A DNA stretch of 64,000 nucleotides from Candidatus Microgenomates bacterium (GTDB lineage: Bacteria; Patescibacteriota; Microgenomatia; UBA1406; HO2-37-13b): NCBI GenBank assembly GCA_025449735.1, contig JANWIV010000003.1:62001-126000 (forward strand), written 5' to 3'. The notes beneath the pieces were generated by a model. It searched no databases and was not told the DNA's origin. It saw only the letters and a program-made list of their open reading frames with translations. A program made the position numbers and the translations under genes. Every line of letters starts with the position of its first letter. Position 1 is the stretch's first letter. Below are positions 24,607-32,592 of this stretch, piece by piece.

Positions 24607-25788
24607 TTATGCCGCGACCGTTTGCGTCACTGCTCTTAGGCGCATGCGAAGCGCGACCTCCGGTGTCAGTTGCAATCGACCCCAGACAATCCGCCCCCGG
24701 TAAGCACGAAATGACCCCCAGGTCAAATCTCCCATCCAAGTAGCGATCCGACCCTCGCCATACTTAAGATAGGCAAGCTCGTCGGCCCGAATGACGAACT
24801 GGGCTTGTGGCTTCAACTTCCAGGTCAGAAAACGCTGACGTTTGTAGGCAAATGCCAGACCTTCAGGCGACTGCTCAACTGGCGTATACTCACCCCTAAA
24901 TGTCGGTAGATCGAGAATTGCCTCAAGCGTCTCAATTCGCAACTGTCGACTTTTTGGTGCCGCACTTGGTCGTGTGGCAAAGTTGCGCCCTTTTTTGCCT
25001 CCAGATTTACCGAAGTAGTTGATCACTTCGGATTGATAAACCGGGAAACGATACCCAAGAGCCTGCAGGCGCTTGACCTCCGCCCGATAGAACCGGGCTT
25101 CGTCATCGAGACGCGCCACCAGAATTTTGAGGAGCATATAGGGCGCTCCAAAGACGCTCTGCCAACGATTGGGATGAACGGCATAGCTGAACTGCACGGA
25201 ATTTCCCGTCCAGAGAGCCTTTTCTGACAAGAAGGCATTCTCTGCCCGCGTCGGATCCCAGATGATCTGCTCCCAACCCTCATGCCACTCGCCATCGATG
25301 TCAACCAACATGAAATTCCTTGGCTTGCCCACAGTCTGACGCTCGGTTACCGGATCGGTGGCAACGATCGAGTTGTCAAGAATTTGTACTGAGAAACTGT
25401 TGACCTTGTCATTTGAGACAAGCCCTGTGATGACGCCGAAACGGGAACTACCGACATGACGCTCGTTGGGATTCGATACATTCGCGCGTCGCGAACGATA
25501 ATGCGGAATCTCAATGACTGCTCGACGAGCTGCCATCGGCACCATGAAAGACAACAAATCCAAGTCGGTACCGACGAAATTACCCTGCTCGTCAAGCGCA
25601 GGCTTTGGATTGCGATGCTCCCAACCAAAGATACTCTGCCCCACAATTGTGGAGACGAGTTTTTGGTCAACTGCGTGGTTACGGTTGGTGAGAGAAGCGG
25701 CAAGTGGATGTTCCAAGCTCGCCACTGACCTCACCGATCCGGCGAAATAAATCGCGGGTTGGTCAAAAAAAGATAGCTGTCCCTCCAC
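24607..25788 (-). CDS. Hypothetical protein in a GC-rich, self-contained expression cassette
   Basis: A 393-residue soluble protein without recognised motifs. It starts at GTG 25788 (VEGQLSFFDQ), because AGGAGG (25794-25799) lies 5 nt upstream; a longer TTG start at 25839 falls in the TATAAT box. Two basic aromatic regions stand out: HYRSRRANVSNPNERHVGSS and FGKSGGKKGRNFATRPSAAP. The base composition differs sharply from its surroundings (36 of 60 G+C in the line at 24661 against 17 of 60 at 22201). It also has its own promoter, strong Shine-Dalgarno and terminator, unlike its leaderless neighbours, suggesting recent transfer. Confidence 0.7.
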   Translation of the reverse strand: MEGQLSFFDQPAIYFAGSVRSVASLEHPLAASLTNRNHAVDQKLVSTIVGQSIFGWEHRNPKPALDEQGNFVGTDLDLLSFMVPMAARRAVIEIPHYRSRRANVSNPNERHVGSSRFGVITGLVSNDKVNSFSVQILDNSIVATDPVTERQTVGKPRNFMLVDIDGEWHEGWEQIIWDPTRAENAFLSEKALWTGNSVQFSYAVHPNRWQSVFGAPYMLLKILVARLDDEARFYRAEVKRLQALGYRFPVYQSEVINYFGKSGGKKGRNFATRPSAAPKSRQLRIETLEAILDLPTFRGEYTPVEQSPEGLAFAYKRQRFLTWKLKPQAQFVIRADELAYLKYGEGRIATWMGDLTWGSFRAYRGRIVWGRLQLTPEVALRMRLRAVTQTVAA

Positions 25789-25838
25789 TTCACCCTCCTG
25801 ATTGTCAAGGTGTCTCAGGCTTATCCTGAAACAAATCA

Positions 25839-25844
25839 ATTATA
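25839..25844 (-). promoter_or_regulatory. -10 box of the GC-rich cassette
   Basis: TATAAT on the minus strand, about 50 nt upstream of the GTG at 25788. This leaves a real 5' leader with a Shine-Dalgarno, which contrasts with most genes here. Confidence 0.5.
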
Positions 25845-25974
25845 ACATAAGGCTAAGTAGCTTTCTATAGGATGCCGCTGGTAAGAAGTTGATTATATCG
25901 ATAAAGAAACATTTAGGCTGATTTGAAAGTTAATTCTCCTTGTTTTTTTAAAAAACAGGATTATAATAATTTTC

Positions 25975-26691
25975 ATGTCAGAACTGGATAAATTTCTTGA
26001 CAAAGAAGCAGCAAAAAAAGCCCGCGAAAGAGAAGAATTGCTAAAGGCAGAGCGCGCTCAAGCAGCAGCTCGGCAGCGAGAATCAGACGAGGTTTTTGCA
26101 AGAGCCAACGCCAGGAATCATGAAAATATGGCAAGGCTCGCTGAGCTAAATGAGATTGCTGTAAGTATGGGATTGGATGATTATTTTGCAAATGCTTTTG
26201 CAAAAATAAGAGCCATAATATCCTCACTAAATGAAAAACACATCAGTGAGAATCTTGGCGATATAGCGGTCGTTGGGTATTATGTCGAAGATCCGCTAGC
26301 TAAATTAACAGGCTATCGACGAGTTCATTGGGCCACAAACGATGATATGGATGGATACGATATAGAGCCAAATTATGACTACGATTTATATGGTGCCTTG
26401 TTGATGAGTATCAGAGGTAGCTCTCGAGTATTAATAAATACCAATACGCCAAAATTCTCAACCGATAGCTTCGCCAAAGATAAAAGAGAATGGGGAATTT
26501 TTGGGGGGGATATGTATGTCAAACAAGAGGAAGATTATTATTACCCTGGATTTGATCTATCTGAGAAAAAACGCGGGCAAGGCCCGGTAGTGAAAACTGC
26601 TCAACTATATGACCCCTCAAGAAATGGCCAATATATGCAACAAATAGACCGCGGCTTGACTGCTTACCTCCAAAAGAAAATGTCTAAGTAG
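25975..26691 (+). CDS. Hypothetical protein with N-terminal charged coiled coil
   Basis: A 238-residue protein. Residues 1-60 are a highly charged helix (EAAKKAREREELLKAERAQA) likely to form a coiled coil. The rest is a globular domain with Tyr/Asp-rich segments (DDMDGYDIEPNYDYDLYG, EEDYYYPGFDLSEKK). There is no signal peptide or membrane helix. TATAAT lies 7 nt upstream of the ATG. I recognise no family. Confidence 0.65.
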   Translation: MSELDKFLDKEAAKKAREREELLKAERAQAAARQRESDEVFARANARNHENMARLAELNEIAVSMGLDDYFANAFAKIRAIISSLNEKHISENLGDIAVVGYYVEDPLAKLTGYRRVHWATNDDMDGYDIEPNYDYDLYGALLMSIRGSSRVLINTNTPKFSTDSFAKDKREWGIFGGDMYVKQEEDYYYPGFDLSEKKRGQGPVVKTAQLYDPSRNGQYMQQIDRGLTAYLQKKMSK

Positions 26692-26714
26692 CTTTTTTGG
26701 TATAATAAATAAAT

Positions 26715-27026
26715 ATGAAAGGATTCATGAATTTTATTCGCGAACAAGGTGTGGTGGGACTGGCGGTTGGTTTCATCTTGGGAGGCGCCGTCTCAAAGAT
26801 GGTCGCTTCGCTAGTCACTGATATCATCAATCCGGTACTTGGAATCGTGCTTGGTGCCGCTGGAGATTTGACTGATATGTCTCTCCGAGTTGGGTCGATA
26901 GAAATTAAATGGGGTAACTTTTTAAGTGTGGCGATCGACTTTGCGGTGATTGCCATGGTGGTCTATTTTGGAGTCACCTTGCTTAAACTGGACAAATTGG
27001 ATAAGAAGAAGGAAGAGAAAAAGTAA
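26715..27026 (+). CDS. mscL: Large-conductance mechanosensitive channel MscL
   Basis: A 103-residue channel subunit. The N-terminal amphipathic helix MKGFMNFIREQGVVGLAVGF leads into TM1 with the gate sequence AVGFILGGAVSKMVASLVTDIINP. A short periplasmic loop follows, then TM2 and a charged C-terminal bundle helix (DKLDKKKEEKK). It is shorter than the E. coli protein (about 136 residues), mainly in the loop. It protects against hypo-osmotic shock as a pentamer. An extended -10 lies 8 nt upstream. Confidence 0.95.
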   Translation: MKGFMNFIREQGVVGLAVGFILGGAVSKMVASLVTDIINPVLGIVLGAAGDLTDMSLRVGSIEIKWGNFLSVAIDFAVIAMVVYFGVTLLKLDKLDKKKEEKK

Positions 27027-27031
27027 TACTT

Positions 27032-27715
27032 TCAATCCCAATGGCATTGCTCGGCTTCGACAATAATTTTTCTCATATAAGCAACTGACTCACCTGGATA
27101 TTTCCCAATTGCTGTCTCCTCGGAAAGCATGACGCAATCGATGCCATCAAAAACCGCATTGGCGACATCAGAAACCTCAGCTCGCGTCGGCGTCGGGTCA
27201 CTAGTCATTGACAAAAGCATCTCGGTGGCGGCGATGACAAATTTATCTTTTTTCAAACTCATCCTAGTAAATCTTTTTTGTAAGCAAGGCACCTTCTCCA
27301 GACTGACCGCTTCACCCAAGTCTCCCCTCGCAATCATCACTCCATCAGAGGCATCTAAAATTTCCTCAAAATTTTCCACTCCCCGCTCGGTCTCAATTTT
27401 TGAAATGATAAAAGCCTCAGGAGCCAAACTTCGCACTTCTTGAAGTTGAGATGCAGTCTCGCTAAATGAATGGGCAATAAACCCAATCTTATTTTTATTT
27501 ATATAGGGAATAATATCTAATTTTTTTATATCAAAAATGATGCCCACATCTTCTCTTCCGGTTTTTTTGAGATTTTCGAGAATCTGGTCATATTGCTCTT
27601 CATCTCCATAGGCGGTGTTGACTCGCAGGTGTGTCGCTCCTTCATCGAGCACTGATTTGAAGATTTGATAATCCAAAGTAGCGGGGCCGATGGTGGCAAT
27701 TATTTTTGTCTTCAC
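27032..27715 (-). CDS. Minimal pyruvate kinase-like barrel protein
   Basis: A 227-residue protein with the pyruvate kinase A-domain motifs: TKIIATIGPA at the N-terminus, HLRVNTAYGD, IISKIETERGVENFEEIL with the catalytic Lys, MIARGDLGE and MLSEETAIGKYP. The B (lid) domain is cleanly absent between DIKKLD and IGFIAHSFSETA, and the C-terminal effector domain is missing, so it is half the normal length of about 470. The start is GTG, 6 nt after TAGACT. It may be a divergent phosphotransferase or a lid-less pyruvate kinase; activity is not predictable. Confidence 0.75.
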   Translation of the reverse strand: MKTKIIATIGPATLDYQIFKSVLDEGATHLRVNTAYGDEEQYDQILENLKKTGREDVGIIFDIKKLDIIPYINKNKIGFIAHSFSETASQLQEVRSLAPEAFIISKIETERGVENFEEILDASDGVMIARGDLGEAVSLEKVPCLQKRFTRMSLKKDKFVIAATEMLLSMTSDPTPTRAEVSDVANAVFDGIDCVMLSEETAIGKYPGESVAYMRKIIVEAEQCHWD

Positions 27716-27756
27716 AATATTAGTCTACTAAATTTTGCCGCTTTTCTTCCATACGT

Positions 27757-27939
27757 TTAGATAGTTTTTTTCTTGGCTTCAATTTCGCTTAAAATCTTCT
27801 CCGCTCGGGAAAACCCAATCTTGAATTTTTTTTGGATTAAATAGGCGAGGGCAAAATCAAATTTATTTAAATAATCATAAACTTCTTGAGTTAAAGGATC
27901 TCCAGTCACAACTTCCTTTTTTTGAACTTTTTGTTTCAT
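27757..27939 (-). CDS. Small FtsK-gamma-like winged-helix protein
   Basis: A 60-residue protein. PLTQEVYDYLNKFDFALAYL and FKIGFSRAEKILSEIEAKK form a short helical domain similar to the FtsK gamma winged helix (which reads LIQRKFRIGYNRAARI in known proteins). It could bind DNA. It is encoded directly after csaA on the same strand (5-bp gap), so the two are probably co-transcribed. Confidence 0.5.
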   Translation of the reverse strand: MKQKVQKKEVVTGDPLTQEVYDYLNKFDFALAYLIQKKFKIGFSRAEKILSEIEAKKKTI

Positions 27940-27944
27940 AATTT

Positions 27945-28277
27945 TTAAAACATTTTTCCACCAAGAGGGAGCTCTTTTGTAGGAGAAATTAAGACAGCAT
28001 TCCCATCCTCATCGGGGAAACCAAGTGTCAATACCTCAGAGACGGCAGGACCAATTTGTCGAACGGGTAAATTTACTATGCAGCCGACAATCTTGCCTCT
28101 CAACTCCTCTTTTGTATAGTTGGCGACAAATTGACCCACTGATTTTTTGATTCCAATCTTTTGACCAAAATCAATCTCAAGTTTATAAGAGGGTTTTCTA
28201 GCTTCTGGATAATCTTCTACCTTGATGATTCTCCCGACTCTAATATCAATTTTCTCAAAATCTTCAAATGCGATCAT
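27945..28277 (-). CDS. csaA: CsaA-type tRNA-binding domain protein
   Basis: A 110-residue protein: FEKIDIRVGRIIKVEDYPEARKPSYKLEIDFG at the N-terminus and SVGQFVANYTKEELRGK and CIVNLPVRQIGPAVSEVL further on. This is the dimeric OB-fold of CsaA, a secretion-related chaperone also related to the tRNA-binding domain of MetRS. An extended -10 box lies 6 nt upstream of the ATG. Confidence 0.9.
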   Translation of the reverse strand: MIAFEDFEKIDIRVGRIIKVEDYPEARKPSYKLEIDFGQKIGIKKSVGQFVANYTKEELRGKIVGCIVNLPVRQIGPAVSEVLTLGFPDEDGNAVLISPTKELPLGGKMF

Positions 28278-28344
28278 AATACGATTATACCAAGTAATGA
28301 AGAGTTAAAAAATCTAGGCGTAGAAGGCTGGACCAAATTCGGAC

Positions 28345-28626
28345 TTATTTCGCAGTTTGAGGACGAACTTCTCGCTTCAATCTATCAATAAGCCACAGTC
28401 GGGCAATTGTTGAAATCGAAACTCTATTCTTTTGCGCAATCACCCCTAATCGTTCTTTAAGCTCTGGCTCAAGTCGAATAGTAAGCGACTCATCTTTTCT
28501 CTTTTGCGGAATAAACTCAATGTCAACCTCTTTCATGTCACCCCAGTAATCAGTTATATCATGAGTGTCCCAAAACATGGCCTCCTCTTGAATCGATTTA
28601 AATTGTGGAATTTTTTTAGTTTTCAT
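28345..28626 (-). CDS. brnA: BrnA-like antitoxin
   Basis: A 93-residue protein. The N-terminal EEAMFWDTHDITDYWGD segment is typical of BrnA/CopG antitoxins that bind the BrnT toxin. The C-terminal RLEPELKERLGVIAQKNRVS followed by ISTIARLWLIDRL is a ribbon-helix-helix-like DNA-binding domain. The ATGA overlap with the upstream BrnT gene (28623-28626) reproduces the standard toxin-first order. Confidence 0.85.
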   Translation of the reverse strand: MKTKKIPQFKSIQEEAMFWDTHDITDYWGDMKEVDIEFIPQKRKDESLTIRLEPELKERLGVIAQKNRVSISTIARLWLIDRLKREVRPQTAK

Positions 28627-28889
28627 AAATATTTTCTTTCATTTCTACTCGCATCTCGTGCAGAAAAAATATAGTAACCTTTGTTTCTTTTTTTAATAAC
28701 TAGCGCCAACATTCTCCCAGTTTTTGTTTTACCAAAAACTATCAAGCGGCCCTGTTTGCCTTTCCTAGCTTTAACCTTTTGTGATAATGCCCGATTTACC
28801 TCAGCCTTTGTGACCTCATGTTTTTTGATATGCTCACTATTCCAATCATCCCAAATAAGCTCACTACTTTTAATACTGACCTTTCTCAC
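28623..28889 (-). CDS. brnT: BrnT-like ribonuclease toxin
   Basis: A protein of about 88 residues. ELIWDDWNSEHIKKHEVTKA, RLIVFGKTKTGRMLALVI and YYIFSARDASRNERKYL fit BrnT, a RelE-fold mRNA interferase. I take GTG at 28889 as the start: a longer reading frame to 29051 would cross a TTGACA/TACACT promoter and the repeat at 28975, and BrnT proteins are usually about 90 residues. The GTG sits at the predicted transcription start, so the message is probably leaderless. Confidence 0.8.
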   Translation of the reverse strand: MRKVSIKSSELIWDDWNSEHIKKHEVTKAEVNRALSQKVKARKGKQGRLIVFGKTKTGRMLALVIKKRNKGYYIFSARDASRNERKYL

Positions 28890-28895
28890 AAATGT

Positions 28896-28924
28896 AGTGT
28901 AAGACAATGCAAGACATTTGTCAA
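28896..28924 (-). promoter_or_regulatory. brnTA promoter
   Basis: On the minus strand TTGACA (28919-28924) is separated by 17 bp from TACACT (28896-28901). The expected transcription start is close to the GTG codon at 28889. Confidence 0.7.
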
Positions 28925-28974
28925 GAGCTTGCAAAATCGCGTGGGGGATTGTAAAAATTCTCATCATCAAACCT

Positions 28975-29014
28975 GGCTCCCCGAGAGTACCAAATGGGCA
29001 TCTTCGTTCGCAAG
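28975..29014 (-). repeat. att-like repeat, copy 1
   Basis: Reads, on the minus strand, as a variant of the repeat family seen at 29640, 48271 and 49004, with CGAAGATGCCC and GGTACTCTCGGGGAGCC as matching blocks. The end resembles the tRNA-Asn 3' end. It marks the left limit of the plasticity zone. Confidence 0.6.
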
Positions 29015-29089
29015 GTCCTAATCCGGTTATCATGATCCCCGACTGAATCAAGTTCGGACCCTAATAACGTATTGTAGTATACTTACCAT

Positions 29090-29626
29090 ATGCTTGAGCT
29101 ATCTTCAAATACTATTAAAGCTCTGGGTATTTTCGGAAGATTGTCACAAGAATTAGAATCATACTTTGATGCAATTGAAAAGAAATATTCAAAGAAACCG
29201 CAGAACAAACAAGATTACGAGGTTTTTCGACATCTCACACTTACATATATCTCGAATGCAACTGTTGCGGATATTGCCACTCAACTTGATCTCCTTCAAG
29301 ACCTCAAGCAGTTTCTACCCTATAAGCTAAAAGTACGTAAGCTATTTGTGAAGGATGAGGTTACGTTGCCTGGAGCGGAGCATATTGCGGTTGAATTTGG
29401 GCTTGACCAGACGAAGGAGTTACGTGAGTTAATCCGCGAGAAAGTTGACAATGTATTAGTTGAGACCCCATACATGAAAACAATATGGTTTGTCCCCAAA
29501 GAAAATCAACAGAAAGTAATGGAAGAATTGAAAAATCTGAATGAACTCGAATATACAGATTTTTATTTAGTGAGTAATAAACAGAACGACGAAAATACGA
29601 TTTTTACATCCACTCGATTCAAATAG
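29090..29626 (+). CDS. 2H phosphoesterase-like protein
   Basis: A 178-residue protein with RHLTLTYIS at about residues 46-54, which fits the first HxTx motif of 2'-5' RNA ligase/2H phosphoesterases. The layout (KLFVKDEVTLPGAEHIAVEF, TKELRELIREKVDNVL) is similar to that fold. The second HxT motif is not obvious, the C-terminal part reading YTDFYLVSNK, so catalysis is doubtful. The gene is flanked by repeat copies 1 and 2, like a cassette. TATACT lies 6 nt upstream of the ATG. Confidence 0.55.
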   Translation: MLELSSNTIKALGIFGRLSQELESYFDAIEKKYSKKPQNKQDYEVFRHLTLTYISNATVADIATQLDLLQDLKQFLPYKLKVRKLFVKDEVTLPGAEHIAVEFGLDQTKELRELIREKVDNVLVETPYMKTIWFVPKENQQKVMEELKNLNELEYTDFYLVSNKQNDENTIFTSTRFK

Positions 29627-29639
29627 TTCTGATCCACTA

Positions 29640-29681
29640 GTCTCCCCAAGAGTACCCAAAGGGCATCTTCGAGATTCGAAG
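29640..29681 (-). repeat. att-like repeat, copy 2
   Basis: On the minus strand this is the fullest copy of the family in the left arm: CTTCGAATCTCGAAG, then ATGCCCTTTGGGTACTC and TTGGGGAGAC. Further upstream similarity to the 48271 copy extends for about 30 more bases (a GCGGA then A-rich stretch). Confidence 0.65.
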
Positions 29682-29739
29682 CAAAAACTCTCATCTTCTT
29701 TTTTGCTTCCGCTAATTGACGTTTTTCGGAACTATAAGA

Positions 29740-30390
29740 TCAATCTTGATTACTATTCAGAAAATCATCCTTCTGCCTACCAACGATTCTGAAAACACTT
29801 ACTTCGCTCCCATCGGACTGAATCTCAATATATCCTGAGTTTGCAATAGCCTGACCCTCAAAATCGATATGTCCGCCTGTACCGCAACTAATCAGCAAAA
29901 GTTTGATCGTAGTCACGTGACCGACAATTAATATTATCTTGCCAATATTAGCTAATGCAATTTGTTTTATAGTTGGTATATATCTTTTAAGAACTTCCTC
30001 ATCTGACTCATAATCATTCGAAAATTTAAACTTCATGCGGTCTTCTAAAGAAAGTGATATTCTTTTTTTGAAGAGTTCAAGTAGCTCTTTTTTAACAATA
30101 GATCCTTTTTTCCCTTCTAATATTCCGTAATACCGCTCTCTAAGCTCCGGTTCCACTTGTATGGGAAGTTTAAATTCATATGATAGTATTTCTGCGCTTT
30201 GTATTGATCTTGCCATAGGAGATGAATAGATTGCATCAAAGTGAATATCTCTGAGAACTGTCGCAAGGTGTTCAATTTGACCTTTTCCTTCTTCTGTAAG
30301 CTTTGTATCCAAACCATATTTATCATTTACATTAGCGACAGATTGACCATGTCGAATCAGATAAAGAGTACAAGTTGGATTAGTTATCAT
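29740..30390 (-). CDS. Histidine phosphatase superfamily protein
   Basis: A 216-residue enzyme. LYLIRHGQSVANVNDKYG is the RHG signature with the phospho-accepting His, and ELRERYYGILEGKKGS and LIVGHVTTIKLLLIS carry the second His. Members range from phosphoglycerate mutase to sugar phosphatases. It faces a cargo group of kinase-fold, glycosyltransferase and cyclase genes and may remove phosphate in that pathway. An extended -10 lies 8 nt upstream. Confidence 0.85.
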   Translation of the reverse strand: MITNPTCTLYLIRHGQSVANVNDKYGLDTKLTEEGKGQIEHLATVLRDIHFDAIYSSPMARSIQSAEILSYEFKLPIQVEPELRERYYGILEGKKGSIVKKELLELFKKRISLSLEDRMKFKFSNDYESDEEVLKRYIPTIKQIALANIGKIILIVGHVTTIKLLLISCGTGGHIDFEGQAIANSGYIEIQSDGSEVSVFRIVGRQKDDFLNSNQD

Positions 30391-30506
30391 AGATACTAAT
30401 TATAGCATAGAGAACGCTGTCAGATATATTATAAGTTATGTATAATATTGTTATTATTACAGCAAATATCTTCTTATTAAGATAAGTTGTTATTTGATTT
30501 GTTACT

Positions 30507-31409
30507 ATGGGACTTGAAAATTATCGACCTGATTTACCAGGAAATTTTGCCGATATATGGATCGGTCGAACAGAAACAGGGAGAACATATATTAAGAAAT
30601 TATTTGGTTTGAGAATAGGAGGTTATACCTTAGAGGATGCAAATAATGGGATTCAACTAATGGATCGATTCATAACTATAGCAAGCGAAGTAGGATTACC
30701 AGTTGCTACAGTCTATGAGCATTCAATTCAGAAGCTTGGTGATTCAGATAAATTTGCTATTTGCCAATTACAAGAATACTTGGGAAGAGACCTTGGGAGA
30801 ATTTTGGGAGAGGAACCCAATATTGATGAGGTCATTAAGGGTTATTTACAATGTTGTGGCATAGTTAGTTCATCGGGTTATCGGGTTGCAATAGATCCTC
30901 ATGTTCCAAATTTTTGTATGGATGTTAATGGAATAGTTAAGTACGTTGATTTGATGCCACCAAGACAGTGGATTGATGGAACTAGGGTTGCTGTTTTTCC
31001 AAGAGAAGAGGGGGGCATAATAGAGCCTTATTTCCTTGATAGATGTTTTACTGCCGAAGGTCAAGTTGTAGACATATATGCAAAGATTTTGAAGTTTATG
31101 ACATCTAATTCTTTTTATAACGATCCGGAGACTCCTCAAAGGGTCAAAGACCTTATTGTCAACTACTTTGATTCAGAAACGTTAGATAAGCTTACTGATG
31201 GTTGTGCACTAAGATACAGACACAAATATGACAATCTAAATCAAAAAGATGGTGATATTATTCGTGTTCTGGGTGCAGAGATGTATTTTAGAGGAGAAAT
31301 AACTCATAAAGAACTCGAAGAAATTTACGCTCTAACCCATATAACCCCGTTTGGAGTATTACCAGACTTTGATAATATCTATAGTGCAGCGTCGATTATT
31401 AGTTTATAA
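30507..31409 (+). CDS. Kinase-fold phosphotransferase-like protein
   Basis: A 300-residue protein. AIDPHVPNFCMDVNGIVKYVDLMPPR near residue 128 has the catalytic-loop arrangement of the protein-kinase-like/aminoglycoside phosphotransferase fold (Asp-x4-Asn, then the metal-binding Asp of VDL). The N-terminal IGRTETGRTYIKKL carries a candidate ATP-binding Lys. It could phosphorylate a small molecule such as a cyclitol or antibiotic. The GT4 gene follows 7 bp downstream. The fold is inferred by eye. Confidence 0.5.
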   Translation: MGLENYRPDLPGNFADIWIGRTETGRTYIKKLFGLRIGGYTLEDANNGIQLMDRFITIASEVGLPVATVYEHSIQKLGDSDKFAICQLQEYLGRDLGRILGEEPNIDEVIKGYLQCCGIVSSSGYRVAIDPHVPNFCMDVNGIVKYVDLMPPRQWIDGTRVAVFPREEGGIIEPYFLDRCFTAEGQVVDIYAKILKFMTSNSFYNDPETPQRVKDLIVNYFDSETLDKLTDGCALRYRHKYDNLNQKDGDIIRVLGAEMYFRGEITHKELEEIYALTHITPFGVLPDFDNIYSAASIISL

Positions 31410-31416
31410 CTGCAAA

Positions 31417-32592
31417 ATGATCAAAATACTTTTTGTTAGCAGAGATTTACCAGAAGAAGGTGGGAGCGGAACAAGCGTTTATAGATTAAGCATACTTCGA
31501 TACTTGAAAAAAATTGGTTGTGAAATTGACTACTTATTACTTCATTATAGAGACGAAAAGGAAATCAAATTAGACCAAATAAAACCATTTAAAAGCGTAT
31601 TTAATGTGATGCAAATGAAGAGTAGAAATCCAGTCGCTTATCCAATTTGGAGCAGTATGCCAACAGAAAGTGAGATTGCATGTTTTAAGGAACAAGTTAA
31701 TAATTCAAAACCGGATCTTATCATAGTTGATCACCCATGGATGTCTGGACTTTTAAAGCATAAAACATGGGACAAAAAAATACGCACTGCAGTTTTAACT
31801 CATGATGTTCAATATAAAAAAATTATTGATTTCATGAAGCATAATGTTGCTCCCTATAAACGAAATGGAAACAATAAAATTCCAAAATGGGATGAAAAAT
31901 TAGAAAAAGAAATTTTGTCATATTCAGACATAATTTTGGCAATTCAATCTAAAGACATGAAAATTTTCAGGAAAATGTTACCTGAAAAGAAGGTTGCATA
32001 CTTACCAATATCCTTTGACATTATCGATTTACTTTCAACGAAACAGGTTAAGGGACGATGTCTATTTATTGGTGGAAGCGCGCAACAAAATTCGTATGGT
32101 ATCGAATGGTTTTTAGATAAGGTATGGCCCATTCTTGTAAGAAAAAATAACTCTATGACGCTTCACATATGCGGTGAAGTAAAAAAAACCATGAATTTGA
32201 AAAAATATAGCAACATAAATGGGGTATCGATCGTTGGTAAGATCGCCTTTCTTCGAAAAGAGTATGAAGAAGCTCAGGTCTGTGTGGTACCTCTAAGAGT
32301 AGGAAGTGGTCTGAAAATCAAACTCATTGAAGCAATGAGTTACGGAAAAGCTTGTGTTTCAACTAGTGTGGGGACATATGGTGTTGAAAATGTATCTGAC
32401 TATGGAGTTGATGTGGCCGATAACGAGCAGATGTTTGCGAAGTGTGTACTGAAGTTAGCATCCAATGATAAAAAAAGAAAAACCAGCGAGTTATTAAATA
32501 AGCAATATATTAGGACATATTTATCTCCCGATGTTACTTATGGTGCATTTGTGTTAGATCTTATGTCGTCGATTAAACAAAATCAAACATGA
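31417..32592 (+). CDS. GT4-family glycosyltransferase
   Basis: A 391-residue GT-B enzyme. I start it at ATG 31417 (MIKILFVSRDLPEEGGSG); an upstream in-frame ATG at 31351 would overlap the preceding gene by 59 bp. GGSAQQNSYGIEWFLDKVWP and VVPLRVGSGLKIKLIEAMSYGK are the nucleotide-sugar-binding parts of the C-terminal domain, with the SGLKIKLIEAM element typical of family 4. The last bases overlap the cyclase gene by the ATGA pattern, so glycosylation of a cyclase product is plausible. Confidence 0.8.
   Translation: MIKILFVSRDLPEEGGSGTSVYRLSILRYLKKIGCEIDYLLLHYRDEKEIKLDQIKPFKSVFNVMQMKSRNPVAYPIWSSMPTESEIACFKEQVNNSKPDLIIVDHPWMSGLLKHKTWDKKIRTAVLTHDVQYKKIIDFMKHNVAPYKRNGNNKIPKWDEKLEKEILSYSDIILAIQSKDMKIFRKMLPEKKVAYLPISFDIIDLLSTKQVKGRCLFIGGSAQQNSYGIEWFLDKVWPILVRKNNSMTLHICGEVKKTMNLKKYSNINGVSIVGKIAFLRKEYEEAQVCVVPLRVGSGLKIKLIEAMSYGKACVSTSVGTYGVENVSDYGVDVADNEQMFAKCVLKLASNDKKRKTSELLNKQYIRTYLSPDVTYGAFVLDLMSSIKQNQT

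Noticed and set aside
25789-25839. TTG start at 25839 for the GC-rich gene
   Set aside because: It lies in the TATAAT box; AGGAGG precedes GTG 25788 at ideal distance.
28890-29051. Longer BrnT reading frame starting at 29051
   Set aside because: It would run through the promoter (28896-28924) and the repeat copy 1, and give a protein longer than the family norm; GTG 28889 fits better.
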